Assembly: GCF_900104665.1 (NCBI RefSeq)
Contig: NZ_LT629968.1
Coordinates: 360,227 to 424,226 of the forward strand
DNA: 64,000 nucleotides
Direction of reading: 5' to 3'
Origin: Traorella massiliensis
GTDB taxonomy: Bacteria > Bacillota_I > Bacilli_A > Erysipelotrichales > Erysipelotrichaceae
Position numbers and translations under genes: made by a program. Each line of letters opens with the position of its first letter. Position 1 is the first letter of the stretch. Under the pieces are notes generated by a model that was given only the letters and a program-made list of their open reading frames with translations, made no database searches and was not told the DNA's origin. Shown piece after piece: positions 35,427 through 44,762 of this stretch.

Positions 35427-36428
35427 ATGGATAAAGATAAGGAAAAAGATAAATCCGAAGCGTTATTGAAAGATACGATCGCCCAAATTGAAAAACAATA
35501 CGGTAAAGGATCGATCATGAAACTGGGAGATCGTGCAAGCGTAGATGTGGATGCAATCAGTTCCGGTTCATTAAAAATTGATCAGGCTTTAGGAATCGGT
35601 GGTTTTCCAAAAGGAAGAATCATAGAAATATATGGTCCGGAATCAAGCGGAAAAACAACCCTTGCTCTTCATGCGATTGCTGAGGTTCAGAAAAAAGGCG
35701 GAAGAGCCGCTTTTATTGATGCGGAAAATGCCATTGATCCTGTATATGCACAAAATCTAGGTGTTCAGATCGATGATTTGATTTTGTCTCAGCCAGATTC
35801 AGGGGAACAGGCCTTGGAGATCACAGAGCTTTTGATCAAATCAGGAGCGATTGATTTAGTCGTTATTGACTCTGTAGCGGCTTTGGTGCCCCAGGCAGAA
35901 TTAGATGGTGAAATGAGTGATGCTCATGTAGGATTACAAGCACGTTTGATGTCTAAGGCAATGAGAAAATTAGCCGGTGTTATGAATCGCAGTGAATGTA
36001 CAGCCATTTTTATCAACCAGTTACGTGAAAAGGTAGGCATCATGTTTGGAAATCCAGAAACGACACCAGGTGGAAGAGCTTTGAAGTTTTATGCGTCTGT
36101 TCGTTTGGATATTCGAAAATCTGAAGCTATTAAAAATGGTACTGAAATCGTTGGAAATAAGGTAAATGTAAAGGTAGTCAAAAATAAAGTGGCTCCGCCA
36201 TTTAAAACAGCGGTAGTAGAAATCATGTATGGTCAGGGAATCAGTTATGTTGCGGAACTTCTGGATTTGGCAGTTGACTACGATATCATTCAGAAAAGTG
36301 GTTCCTGGTTCTCATATAAAGGCGAAAAGATTGCTCAGGGAAGAGATGCTGCTAAGAATTATTTGAAGAACAATCCAGAAATCTTTAATGAAGTGGATGC
36401 TCTTGTGAAAGAAAAACTGACGGCATAG
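35427..36428 (+). CDS. recA: Recombinase RecA
   Basis: 333 residues. Walker [11 protein letters not shown] (about 69), Walker [11 protein letters not shown] (about 143), MAW-like [17 protein letters not shown] and L2 loop [20 protein letters not shown] are all present. It drives homologous recombination and SOS induction. AGGAGG lies 11 bases before the start. The C-terminal acidic tail is short. Confidence 0.97.
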   Translation: MDKDKEKDKSEALLKDTIAQIEKQYGKGSIMKLGDRASVDVDAISSGSLKIDQALGIGGFPKGRIIEIYGPESSGKTTLALHAIAEVQKKGGRAAFIDAENAIDPVYAQNLGVQIDDLILSQPDSGEQALEITELLIKSGAIDLVVIDSVAALVPQAELDGEMSDAHVGLQARLMSKAMRKLAGVMNRSECTAIFINQLREKVGIMFGNPETTPGGRALKFYASVRLDIRKSEAIKNGTEIVGNKVNVKVVKNKVAPPFKTAVVEIMYGQGISYVAELLDLAVDYDIIQKSGSWFSYKGEKIAQGRDAAKNYLKNNPEIFNEVDALVKEKLTA

Positions 36429-36430
36429 TT

Positions 36431-36850
36431 ATGAAATTCTTTAAAAAAAAGCCAAAGCCGGATGTCATGGGGTTTATCTGTTGTGAAACTTCTTTGAACA
36501 GGGCTCATTACATGGCGGAACATTTTCATGATGATAAACTTTATTATCCTTCCTATCTTTTTTCAACAGCGATCATTTTTTATAATTTAGAAAAAAAATA
36601 TTCAGAAGAGCTGATTGATAAAATAGAGAATCACTGCGATCGTTTTTTTATAAAGAAAAATAAAACTTATTCACAGGATCAGATTTTGTCTGATCGAAGT
36701 ATGGTTAAACGTTCATTGATGAAACAAAGTCAGATAGCCGACTTTTTAGAAATGAGCGGATTTGTGGATGAAACTGGTGAAATAGCTGATATTTTAGATG
36801 ACTGGATGGCAGCTGATTTATTATTGAATGAAGATATAAAGTCTATGTAA
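36431..36850 (+). CDS. Small conserved protein of unknown function after recA
   Basis: 139 residues, soluble, mostly helical. It starts two bases after the recA stop, so it is probably co-transcribed. The N-terminus is basic (KFFKKKPKP) and the rest contains 'ETSLNRAHYMAEHFHDD' with several His/Asp but no recognised motif. Function unknown. Confidence 0.55.
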   Translation: MKFFKKKPKPDVMGFICCETSLNRAHYMAEHFHDDKLYYPSYLFSTAIIFYNLEKKYSEELIDKIENHCDRFFIKKNKTYSQDQILSDRSMVKRSLMKQSQIADFLEMSGFVDETGEIADILDDWMAADLLLNEDIKSM

Positions 36851-36882
36851 ATAGGCTTTTTTCTTAATCTAAAGGAGAAAAT

Positions 36883-37764
36883 ATGATACTGAATGTCAGT
36901 GGACGATGTGATATTGTAGCTTTTTATACAGACTGGTTTATGAAACGATATGAAGAAGGATTTGTTGATGTACGCAATCCATTTTATCCTACTTTTGTTA
37001 GTCGTATTTATTTTGAAAATGTAGATGCGATCATGTTTTGTACAAAAAATCCACTTCCTATCCTGCCTCATCTTTCTAAAATACATCAGCCGATTCTTTT
37101 TCATATAACCTTAACTCCTTATAAAAAAGATATTGAACCGAATGTAATCGATAAAAGATTAATCATCAAAGGAATCAAAGAGCTTTCTAAAAGTATCCCT
37201 AAAGAAAATATCTATGTGCGGTATGATCCAATTTTTATCAGTGATGTTTATACGATTGATTATCATATTCGTGCTTTTGAGAGAATGTGTACGTTACTTG
37301 ATGGCTATGTGGAACATATCATTATATCTTTTCTTGATGAGTATAAAAATGTACAAAAAAATCGGCATATATTAAAAGATCATCCTTTAGGTGAAGATGA
37401 ATATCAAAGAATTGGTCTTTCATTTGCACAGAGTGCCAAAGCACATGGTATGAGCGTACAAACCTGTGCTGAGGAGCATCATTTATGTGAATATGGTTTT
37501 ATCCGTTCTGACTGTATATCTAAAGAATTGGCTTTTCAGTTAACACATAAAAAATATAAACGATGGAATGCAAGAGGAAAGAAGTGTAATTGTGTAGAAA
37601 TGGCTGATATAGGAACGTATAACTGCTGTTCTCATCTATGTCGCTATTGTTATGCGAATTATGATGAATCAGTGGTCATCAAGAATATGAAGCAGCACGA
37701 TGATGCGTCGACAATGCTGGTAGGTTATTTGAGAGATGATGATAGGGTCAAGGTAAGAAAATGA
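36883..37764 (+). CDS. DUF1848 family protein
   Basis: 293 residues. The pattern SGRCDIVAFYTDWFMKRYEEGFVDVRNPFYP, FCTKNPLPILPHL, FHITLTPYKKDIEP and a C-terminal Cys cluster (CNCVEMADIGTYNCCSHLC with CRYCYAN) is DUF1848. The terminal cysteines suggest a metal or iron-sulfur site in a radical-SAM-like barrel; the role is unknown. Its stop overlaps the next start (ATGA). Confidence 0.8.
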   Translation: MILNVSGRCDIVAFYTDWFMKRYEEGFVDVRNPFYPTFVSRIYFENVDAIMFCTKNPLPILPHLSKIHQPILFHITLTPYKKDIEPNVIDKRLIIKGIKELSKSIPKENIYVRYDPIFISDVYTIDYHIRAFERMCTLLDGYVEHIIISFLDEYKNVQKNRHILKDHPLGEDEYQRIGLSFAQSAKAHGMSVQTCAEEHHLCEYGFIRSDCISKELAFQLTHKKYKRWNARGKKCNCVEMADIGTYNCCSHLCRYCYANYDESVVIKNMKQHDDASTMLVGYLRDDDRVKVRK

Positions 37765-37899
37765 AACAGAAATTAAGGAAAAAATATAAACAAATTCGTA
37801 AGGGTATTCCTGATAAAGCAATGAAATCTTTACAGATAGCCAATAAACTTAAAAATCATTTCAATTATCAGCAATCAAATCATATAGCTTTTTATTCCT
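37761..37899 (+). pseudogene. 5' fragment of 5-formyltetrahydrofolate cyclo-ligase, split by IS110
   Basis: Codons 1-46 give KQKLRKKYKQIRKGIPDKAM ... NHIAFYS, the N-terminus of a 5-FCL. The IS110 element begins right after base 37899. Joining base 37899 to 39555 restores one open frame (NHIAFYS-FGSETDTHEM), so the gene was intact before insertion. The enzyme converts 5-formyl-THF to 5,10-methenyl-THF. Confidence 0.82.
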
Positions 37900-38010
37900 G
37901 GTATATTATAAATGACTCATTTAATAGTCATTTACAGTATACTTTTCCTTTCTATCAACCCTTTAAACCGTGGTTGATTACGGTTTTGTTAATCTGTAAA
38001 ATTGAATAAT

Positions 38011-38140
38011 GTGAATGTGGATTTGTATTATTCCTTGTGGCTTGACTACTTTAAGGAGGTTCTTACCACACCTTATTCCTAAATAATGATGAGTTAGATG
38101 AGTCTTTGAATTCGTATTTTGAACCAGGTTTTGTGGTTTA
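38011..38140 (+). ncRNA. Candidate bridge RNA of the IS110 element
   Basis: The left non-coding region contains guide-like segments in the order known for IS110 bridge RNAs. A target-like TTATTCCT (38028-38035) equals the host target up to the core, and AAGG (38053-38056) complements CCTT of the right target side. AGTTAG (38092-38097) equals the right-end donor flank, and ACCAGG (38123-38128) is the reverse complement of the left-end CCTGGT. Extents are approximate. Confidence 0.5.
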
Positions 38141-38189
38141 AGTGTTGTGGATACCATTTTCACGTATTTTAAAGAAAGGATTTTATATC

Positions 38190-39374
38190 ATGAAATTAGT
38201 TGGAATCGACATTGGAAAGAATAAACACTTCTTTTGTATCATGGATAAAGATACCGGAGAACTTATCGTTCACCCTGCTTCTTTCTCTAATGATAAACAT
38301 GGCTTTGATCTGCTTATTCAAAATCTTAAACCTTACTCTAAAAAATCTATCTTAATTGGTATGGAAGATACCGGACACTATCATTTTGCTTTGTTGAGAT
38401 TTCTTCTGGATAGAAACTTCTCCGTTGCTCTTATCAATCCTACAACCACTGATTTTTCCCGTAAAATGCAAGGTGGTATTACCAAAAATGATAAGCTCGA
38501 CACTTTGACTATTTGTGATGTCCTGGATACTCCAGAACGTAAAAAGCAGTATCGTATCACGAAAGTTAACAGCTTCGATCTTTATGAACAGAAACAGTTA
38601 ACCAGACATCATCATAATCTGAAGGAAGAGCTCAATGTCTACTCAAACCGCCTGCAAAGGTGTATTGATATTGTATTCCCTGAATTCAACAGTCTGTTTG
38701 ATTCCAAATATAGCCGTGTATATATGGCGGTGCTTAAAACTTTTGGCAGTGCTGAAGCTATCGCTAATGCTGATATAAGAAGGATTCGTCGATGCTTTGA
38801 ATACAAAGGCAGAGGAAGACGTATTTCTTTAACCCCTGAAATGCTTAAGGATCGTGCAAAATCCTCTGTTGGAATTCCTTCATCAGCAGACGTTATTCAG
38901 ATCAGACATCTGGTCGATCAAATAGAATTGATCCATGAGCAAATTACTGAAATAGATAAAAAAATAGAAGAGTTCTCGCTCAAGACAAACTCTCCTATCC
39001 TCTCCATACCAGGAATTTCTCATTTCTCTGGTACTTCTATTTTAGCGGAATTAGGAGATATAAGCAACTATTCTAATGCAAGAAAAATCATAAAGGCTGC
39101 AGGGGTGGCCCCTTACCATTACGAATCAAGTCAGTTTGCTGCACAGCATACAGCTATTGCCAAGAAAGGATCAAAGTATCTTCGAAAGACCTTGTATCAG
39201 ATCATACTGACAGTTATTCGATGCAATCCTGTATTCAAGGAATACTATCAGCTTAAGATCTCTCAAGGCAAGGGACATCGCTGTGCTCAAGGACACTGTG
39301 TAAGAAAGCTGCTTAGAGTTATCTATCATTTAGTCACTACGAATCAGCCATTTAATCCTGATTTGTTAAGATAA
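38190..39374 (+). CDS. IS110-family transposase (DEDD, IS110 group)
   Basis: 394 residues from ATG 38190, preceded by GAAAGGA; in-frame upstream codons lie in the candidate RNA region. The RuvC-like N-terminal domain has VGIDIGKNKHF (Asp), GMEDTGHYH (Glu) and ITKNDKLDTLTICD (Asp pair). The C-terminal Tnp_20 domain has ILSIPGISHFSGTSILAELGD and a KKGSKYLRKTLYQ segment with the candidate catalytic Ser. The enzyme uses a bridge RNA to pair donor and target. Confidence 0.92.
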   Translation: MKLVGIDIGKNKHFFCIMDKDTGELIVHPASFSNDKHGFDLLIQNLKPYSKKSILIGMEDTGHYHFALLRFLLDRNFSVALINPTTTDFSRKMQGGITKNDKLDTLTICDVLDTPERKKQYRITKVNSFDLYEQKQLTRHHHNLKEELNVYSNRLQRCIDIVFPEFNSLFDSKYSRVYMAVLKTFGSAEAIANADIRRIRRCFEYKGRGRRISLTPEMLKDRAKSSVGIPSSADVIQIRHLVDQIELIHEQITEIDKKIEEFSLKTNSPILSIPGISHFSGTSILAELGDISNYSNARKIIKAAGVAPYHYESSQFAAQHTAIAKKGSKYLRKTLYQIILTVIRCNPVFKEYYQLKISQGKGHRCAQGHCVRKLLRVIYHLVTTNQPFNPDLLR

Positions 39375-39580
39375 ATAATTAACTTCAAACAAATTTTAGA
39401 AATTCCCTTCATCAAGGTTGTTTTCATCATGCCCAAAAAGTACAAATCACTATTCACTTTTCAAAGAACAGCTCCAGCTAACATACAAAACTAGAAATTT
39501 TATATTTTCAAACTTTTTCATCTAATTCTCTTGATTTTTATATAGTTAGCTCCTTTGGCAGTGAAACAGATACTCATGAA

Positions 39581-40651
39581 ATGATTTTAATGGCTTTAGC
39601 TGATCATAAACATGTTTATCTTCCTAAAGTAGTAAATAAACAAAAGATGGATTTCTATGAAATTCAAACGCTGGATGATATGATCGATCAAAATGCTTTT
39701 GGCATCAAAGAACCAAAAGAAAGCTGTATTAAAGTGAAGGCTGAGGATATTGAATTAATGATCCTTCCTGGTCTTTGCTTTGATTTAAAAGGGAATAGGC
39801 TTGGCTATGGTGGCGGCTATTATGATCGTTATCTTCAAGGTAAAATGATATATAAAATAGGAATATGTTTTGATGAACAGATCTTGAATGAAGAACTTGA
39901 AACGGATGAATATGATATTCAGATGGATGAAGTTATAACGGATAAAAGACAGCTGGCAGCAGGAGGAAAAATGATAGAAGAAGTAAGATATCTGGTAGCG
40001 GAATTATTAAAGGATGAACAGTCAGGACATGGTATGGACCATATAGAAAGAGTATTAAACTTGTCTTTAAAATTTTGTGAGAAGGAAAAGGCTCATAAAG
40101 AAATAACAGCTTTGATTGCATTATTGCATGATGTAGATGATTATAAATTGTTTGGAATAGAAGGGGCTCAAGAGCTTAATCATGCGAAAAGAATCATGAA
40201 GGAGGTACAAATTGATTCTGAGATCCAGCAACAGGTTCTAGAAGCTCTTAGCTGTATTGGCTACAGCAAAGCCTTAAAAGGGATCCGCCCTAAAACGATT
40301 GAGGGGAGAATTGTATCAGATGCGGACATGTGTGATGCGATTGGAGCAACCGGTATCCTGAGAGCTTACACATATAGTATGAAAAAGGGTAAACCTTTTT
40401 TCAATAAAGATGTCTTTCCTATAGAAAATCTGAATGCTGATACATATATTCAGAGGTGTTCTGAGAGCAGCTGTAATCATTTCTTTGAAAAATTATTAAA
40501 ATTAAAAGGAATGATGATGACTGAAGCAGGTAAAAAAGAAGCCAAGCATCGTCATGAAATCATGGTGTCTTTTCTATACCATTATTTTGAAGAAGAGAAT
40601 GTACCTGAATGGAGAGAATATTTAGATAATTATTTAAAATTAAAAATATAA
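39581..40651 (+). CDS. 3' part of 5-FCL fused to an HD-domain hydrolase, cut off by IS110
   Basis: Up to about residue 130 it is the C-terminal half of 5-FCL (PGLCFDLKGNRLGYGGGYYDRYL, the ATP/folate site). From about residue 131 it is a separate HD hydrolase (GHGMDHIERVLNLSLKF, ALLHDVDDYK, VSDADMCDAIGA). The two run in one frame, but AGGAGG at 39961-39966 before ATG 39971 could start the HD domain alone (226 residues). Without its N-terminus the ligase half is likely dead. Confidence 0.75.
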   Translation: MILMALADHKHVYLPKVVNKQKMDFYEIQTLDDMIDQNAFGIKEPKESCIKVKAEDIELMILPGLCFDLKGNRLGYGGGYYDRYLQGKMIYKIGICFDEQILNEELETDEYDIQMDEVITDKRQLAAGGKMIEEVRYLVAELLKDEQSGHGMDHIERVLNLSLKFCEKEKAHKEITALIALLHDVDDYKLFGIEGAQELNHAKRIMKEVQIDSEIQQQVLEALSCIGYSKALKGIRPKTIEGRIVSDADMCDAIGATGILRAYTYSMKKGKPFFNKDVFPIENLNADTYIQRCSESSCNHFFEKLLKLKGMMMTEAGKKEAKHRHEIMVSFLYHYFEEENVPEWREYLDNYLKLKI

Positions 40652-40663
40652 AGAAGGTGTCTT

Positions 40664-41229
40664 ATGATAATTAAGAAAAAAGATATGTGTAAAACAAACT
40701 GAACAGATGTTTAGAAAAAGAATATAAATATCAAAAGTTTGAATTTGATGGATTAGAAGGGATTGTCAGCTTATCTAAATTTAATAAACTAGTTGCGCCA
40801 TTAGTTATAAATTATGAATTTGGAGATATTAAAATTGCTGATGATAATTATGTATGGCTACAGTTTGCCTTTAAGAATCAAAATTTCTGGCTGACTGCTA
40901 TGTATGATGATGAAGAAGAATTAATAGAATTATATTTTGATATTACAAATGGTAATTATTTTGGCGATTTAAAAAATCCATATTTTTATGATCTGTTTTT
41001 AGATATCGTAGTAACAAAACAAAAGAAGATATATGTAATTGATCAAGATGAACTACAAATGGCATTTGATGATAATACCATTACAAAAGAAGAATATGAC
41101 AGGGCTTTAGACACTGCTGATAGGTTATATCATTATTTAAATGAAAATGTAGATTCAATCATCGAATATTGTCATCAATGTTTACAAGAAATGAATTTTG
41201 ATATTTCCAATAGCATAGATTATGAATGA
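40664..41229 (+). pseudogene. DUF402-family gene with a frameshift near its start
   Basis: From 40693 the frame reads continuously (KLNRCLEKEYKYQKFEFDG ... FWLTAMYDDEEELIELYFDITNGNY) and matches DUF402 proteins. The only plausible start (ATG 40664, after AAGAAGGTG) is in another frame and stops at 40702. A one-base loss near 40693-40700 explains this. A 109-residue C-terminal piece from ATG 40900 remains open. Confidence 0.65.
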
Positions 41230-41285
41230 TATCATTAATACGATAAACAAATCATTTGAGAGTAGAATGTAACAGGAGAAAATAT

Positions 41286-42188
41286 ATGAAAAAGATGATT
41301 CTTGAAATTCAAAACCTAACAAAATATTATGGAAAGATAAAAGGAGTAGAAAACTTATCCTTAACACTAGAAGAAGGAGAAATATTTGGCTTTATTGGAC
41401 CTAATGGATCAGGAAAATCTACTACCATTCGCTCTGTAATGAATTTAATTAATAAGACAAGCGGAAAAGTTTTGATAGAAAATAAAGAATTTAATAAAGA
41501 TGATATAGAGATAAAGGAAAAAATAGGCTATTTACCAAGTGAAATTAATTTATATGATGATTTGACCGTTAAAGAAATGTTAGACTATCATGAAAGTTTT
41601 TATAAAAAAGATATTCATAAAAAAAGAATTGAATTAGTAAAAAAACTAGAACTCGATGAGAAGAAGAAAATAGAAGACTTATCCTTGGGGAATTTAAAAA
41701 AATTAGGAATTATCTTAGCTTTGGTGCATGAACCTAAAATATTAATCTTAGATGAACCTACAAGCGGACTTGATCCGATCATGCAAAATGTATTTTATAA
41801 TATATTAAAAGAAGAAAAGTTAAAAGGGAATACGATATTTTATTCAACCCATATTTTAAATGAAGTTTCTAAAATTTGTGACAGAGTAGGAATCATTAAA
41901 GATGGACATTTAATTAAGATAGAAAAAGTAGAAGATTTGTCTAAAAAGGGTCTGACATTTGTTACTATAACTTCAGAAGAAGTAAAAGAAATTGTCAAAG
42001 ATTTAAGAATAGATATTATTTTTGAAGAAGGGAATACGATTAAATTTGGAAATGTTTTACCACATGATGAATTGATAAAAAAGCTTTCAAAACACAAAAT
42101 TGATAGGATCTTAATTGAAGAAGCAACACTTGAAGATGTATTTTTACATTATTACGAGGGGGATCAAGGATGTTTAAAAGAGAAATGA
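41286..42188 (+). CDS. ABC transporter ATP-binding protein
   Basis: 300 residues from ATG 41286, eight bases after AGGAG. Walker A GPNGSGKST (about 38), signature LSLGNLKKLGI (about 135), Walker B ILILDEPTSGLDP (about 155) and H-loop STHIL. The C-terminal ~70 residues match drug/antimicrobial-peptide exporter ATPases. It overlaps the permease gene by 19 bases. Substrate unknown. Confidence 0.87.
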   Translation: MKKMILEIQNLTKYYGKIKGVENLSLTLEEGEIFGFIGPNGSGKSTTIRSVMNLINKTSGKVLIENKEFNKDDIEIKEKIGYLPSEINLYDDLTVKEMLDYHESFYKKDIHKKRIELVKKLELDEKKKIEDLSLGNLKKLGIILALVHEPKILILDEPTSGLDPIMQNVFYNILKEEKLKGNTIFYSTHILNEVSKICDRVGIIKDGHLIKIEKVEDLSKKGLTFVTITSEEVKEIVKDLRIDIIFEEGNTIKFGNVLPHDELIKKLSKHKIDRILIEEATLEDVFLHYYEGDQGCLKEK

Positions 42189-42961
42189 AAATTAATTTTA
42201 AAAGTTATATAATATGGACATCTGTTTTGATAGGGTTATTTTTAATCGTGTTTTTAGTCTATCCATCTATTATAAATAGTGAAAATATGGAAATGATCGA
42301 TGAAATGATAAAAATATTTCCAGAGGAAATTTTAAAAGCATTTAATATGGATATTTCAAGTATAGATACAGCTTTTGGATGGCTTAAGACAGAAGGTTTT
42401 ATATTTGTACTTTTGATTACAGGAATTTATAGTGGTATTTTAGGATCAAATATTTTAGTAAAAGAAGAAAGTGATAAAACAATTGAGTACTTAAATAGTG
42501 TACCGGTAACAAGAAAAAGTATCGTATTAAATAAGATCTTTTGTGGTTTTTTCTATATTATCTTAATGATCGTAACGATCGGAATATTTAATTTTATAGG
42601 ATTAAGCTTAAGTGGGGAATTTGATGTGAAATCATACATATTATTAAGTATGACACCATTATTTACTTCAGTAGTCATATTTACATTATGTTTATTCTTA
42701 TCAACTTTTGCACATAAAACAAAGAAAACATTTGGAATAAGTTTAGGAATCGTATTTGCAAGTTATTTTTTAAATGTTATATCGGAAATGGGAGAAAGCA
42801 CAGAGTTTCTAAAATATCTGTCAATTTTTACCCTTGCAGATATTCGTAATGTAATTATCAATGCATCAATTAATCCGGTGATGATCGTATTAACGATAGT
42901 AATCAGTGGAATATTGATAGCTTTAACGATGATTCGATATGAGAAAAAAGAACTTCTATAA
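42170..42961 (+). CDS. ABC-2 type permease
   Basis: 263 residues with six hydrophobic helices and the ABC-2 layout (FKREMKINFKSYIIWTSVLIGLFLIVFLVYP at the N-terminus; a 'SDKTIEYLNSVPVTRKSIVLNK' coupling helix). It pairs with the ATPase just upstream to export an unknown substrate. Last gene before the mobile element. Confidence 0.86.
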   Translation: MFKREMKINFKSYIIWTSVLIGLFLIVFLVYPSIINSENMEMIDEMIKIFPEEILKAFNMDISSIDTAFGWLKTEGFIFVLLITGIYSGILGSNILVKEESDKTIEYLNSVPVTRKSIVLNKIFCGFFYIILMIVTIGIFNFIGLSLSGEFDVKSYILLSMTPLFTSVVIFTLCLFLSTFAHKTKKTFGISLGIVFASYFLNVISEMGESTEFLKYLSIFTLADIRNVIINASINPVMIVLTIVISGILIALTMIRYEKKELL

Positions 42962-43049
42962 TTTTCATCACTTTAAGTATTTTTCTTATGGAAAAAGAAT
43001 GAGTTACAACATCCATTAAATTACTAAGTAAGGAAAAGATATAAAAATA

Positions 43050-43076
43050 AAGCTAATTCGCTGGACGAATTAGCTT
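43050..43076 (-). terminator. Hairpin downstream of the recombinase gene
   Basis: Perfect 11-bp stem AAGCTAATTCG / CGAATTAGCTT with a 5-base loop. T-rich sequence follows on the minus strand. The rest of 42962-43222 has no gene; an attachment site of the element is expected here but cannot be defined without the other end. Confidence 0.6.
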
Positions 43077-43222
43077 ATATTTCGTAAATGGAGCAGTGAG
43101 TTGCACAATTCCGAAACTAAATTTCGTCCATGCAGTTTTCTTGCAAAAATATAATATCATAAATGTTCAAAAAAGTATAGTAATTTTTTTAAAAAACTTA
43201 AATATGTGAAAAAGATTAAATA

Positions 43223-44584
43223 TTAATTTTTCTTTTTTGATCTATTCAATTTAAATAAATTGATCGTTTTAAACTTATAGCTGTATTCTAAAGAACAATA
43301 ATATTTTTGAAATATAGATCTTTTCTCTAATTCACTTAATGGAAAAAAAGTCGAAAAATATTCTTTATCAGCTTTTTTGATCTGAGCTTTGATTTTTTTG
43401 ATGTTTTTTAGTATCTCTTTTCTTTCTTGCTCGTAATCATCATCTGATATAAGATTGTTATCATAATCATGGTTTAATATATCTTTTCTTTTAAATAGCC
43501 GTTTTTCTTTTTCTTGAAGTTCGAGATATAATTCTAAGTCCTGTGGCTTGTTTTTCCATTCAGCACGTAATCTTGGATAAACCATACAGTGTAGCTTATT
43601 TTCATTGATTCTTTTTAAACAATTGGGGCATTCATAATATTTGTATATTTTATATACTCTTTTGGAGGAATTTTTTTTGACGTTCTTTCTTACTTTGACT
43701 GTTACATCATTTCTTGTCCAACATCCACAGTCGGCACATTTCACAAGACCACCATATACATAATCATATTTTCTTGTTTTTGTAACTGAATCAAGAGATG
43801 AGTTTGCTAATTCAGCTAATTCTTTTGTTACATAGGCAGGCTGATGATTTTCCTGATAGTACCAGCATGAAGCGAAACATCCCCAGTAAATGGGATTTCT
43901 GATGATTCTAACAACAGCGTTTTCATCCCAACGCATTCCACCAGCTCTTTCTTTATCAAGTTTTCTAGCTAATGAACGAGTTGTATCTATACGATATGCA
44001 ATAAAAGTAAAAATTCTAGGTATTATTTTTTCCCATCCGTATCCTTCTTTTTTATCAAGCTTTGTCCCGCTCTTTGAAGAAGCTGGATTTTTTACTCTAA
44101 TATATCCCCTTGGTGCGCGTCCACCCTTGGAGTAGTTTCCTTGACGGGCGCTTTCCTTTAAGCCACGCAAGGTTCTCGGTCTTACCTGCGATACTTCATA
44201 ATATGCTGTTAAGGTCTTTATATCACCGGAAAAACTACCTTGAAAAGTGCTTGTATCCCAGTCAAACGAGTTACTTACTACTGCTACATTAAATCTAGAA
44301 AACACTTTGTTAAAAGAATAGCGATGAACAGGAACTCTAGTCAAACGATCTGAATCGACAATATAAATTTTCCTAATCATTCCACGAGAACAGTCTTTCA
44401 ACATTTTTTTCAATTCTGGACGATGAACATTCGTTCCTGAGTAGCCATCATCTACATACCAGGTCTCAATTTTTTCTTCGTTTCGCTCAGCCATTGACTC
44501 AATTTCCTGTTTCTGACCGTCAACACTATAGCCTCTTTTTCTTTGTTCGTCGGTTGACACACGAACATAACCAACATTGCACAT
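43223..44584 (-). CDS. Large serine recombinase (integrase)
   Basis: 453 residues. The resolvase domain has YVRVSTDEQ (catalytic Ser about 10), DDGYSGTNVHRPELKKML and IVDSDRLTR. A recombinase domain follows (ARQGNYSKGGRAPRGYIR), then a zinc ribbon (VKCADCGCW ... YYECPNCLK) and a C-terminal coiled coil. It probably integrates and excises the element at attP/attB. Its leader carries the conserved structured motif and an SD-sequestering inverted repeat. SD GGAGG lies seven bases before the start. Confidence 0.9.
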   Translation of the reverse strand: MCNVGYVRVSTDEQRKRGYSVDGQKQEIESMAERNEEKIETWYVDDGYSGTNVHRPELKKMLKDCSRGMIRKIYIVDSDRLTRVPVHRYSFNKVFSRFNVAVVSNSFDWDTSTFQGSFSGDIKTLTAYYEVSQVRPRTLRGLKESARQGNYSKGGRAPRGYIRVKNPASSKSGTKLDKKEGYGWEKIIPRIFTFIAYRIDTTRSLARKLDKERAGGMRWDENAVVRIIRNPIYWGCFASCWYYQENHQPAYVTKELAELANSSLDSVTKTRKYDYVYGGLVKCADCGCWTRNDVTVKVRKNVKKNSSKRVYKIYKYYECPNCLKRINENKLHCMVYPRLRAEWKNKPQDLELYLELQEKEKRLFKRKDILNHDYDNNLISDDDYEQERKEILKNIKKIKAQIKKADKEYFSTFFPLSELEKRSIFQKYYCSLEYSYKFKTINLFKLNRSKKKN

Positions 44585-44735
44585 ATATATGCCTCCTTTT
44601 CAATAATAGGTAAGAGAAGTACCTATATTTTCTAAGAGGCATATTGCGTGTATTTCTGTCTGCCTGGCAAGCACTTTAGTGCGAGACGCCGTAGGGCAAC
44701 AGTAGACAGAATATAAGCAATATGTTATTTCAATA
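44585..44735 (-). promoter_or_regulatory. Structured leader RNA of the recombinase gene (motif copy A)
   Basis: Core motif at 44666-44700 is flanked by the stem TTCTGTCT/AGACAGAA (44654-44661, 44704-44711) and the outer stem CATATTGC/GCAATATG (44640-44647, 44717-44724). ATATGCCTC at 44587-44595 and GAGGCATAT at 44636-44644 are inverted repeats, so on the RNA the Shine-Dalgarno can be paired. That pairing shares bases with the outer stem. Confidence 0.65.
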
Positions 44736-44762
44736 TATATGGGATATACAAAAAGGATATAC

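Larger units (their letters stand above)
37900..39554 (+). mobile_element. IS110-family insertion sequence (about 1655 bp)
   Basis: Boundaries come from restoring the broken host gene. The only duplicated bases are TCCT (37896-37899 and 39551-39554), consistent with the IS110 mode of insertion at a short shared core without terminal inverted repeats. It contains a 290-bp left non-coding region, one DEDD transposase gene and a ~180-bp right end. Confidence 0.88.

Noticed and set aside
38142..38189. Upstream start for the IS110 transposase
   Set aside because: The extra 16 codons lie in the candidate bridge RNA region, and ATG 38190 has a GAAAGGA site and the family start.
40690..40705. Programmed -1 frameshift in the DUF402 gene
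   Set aside because: No canonical X XXY YYZ slippery heptamer or downstream pseudoknot is evident; a simple one-base loss explains it better.
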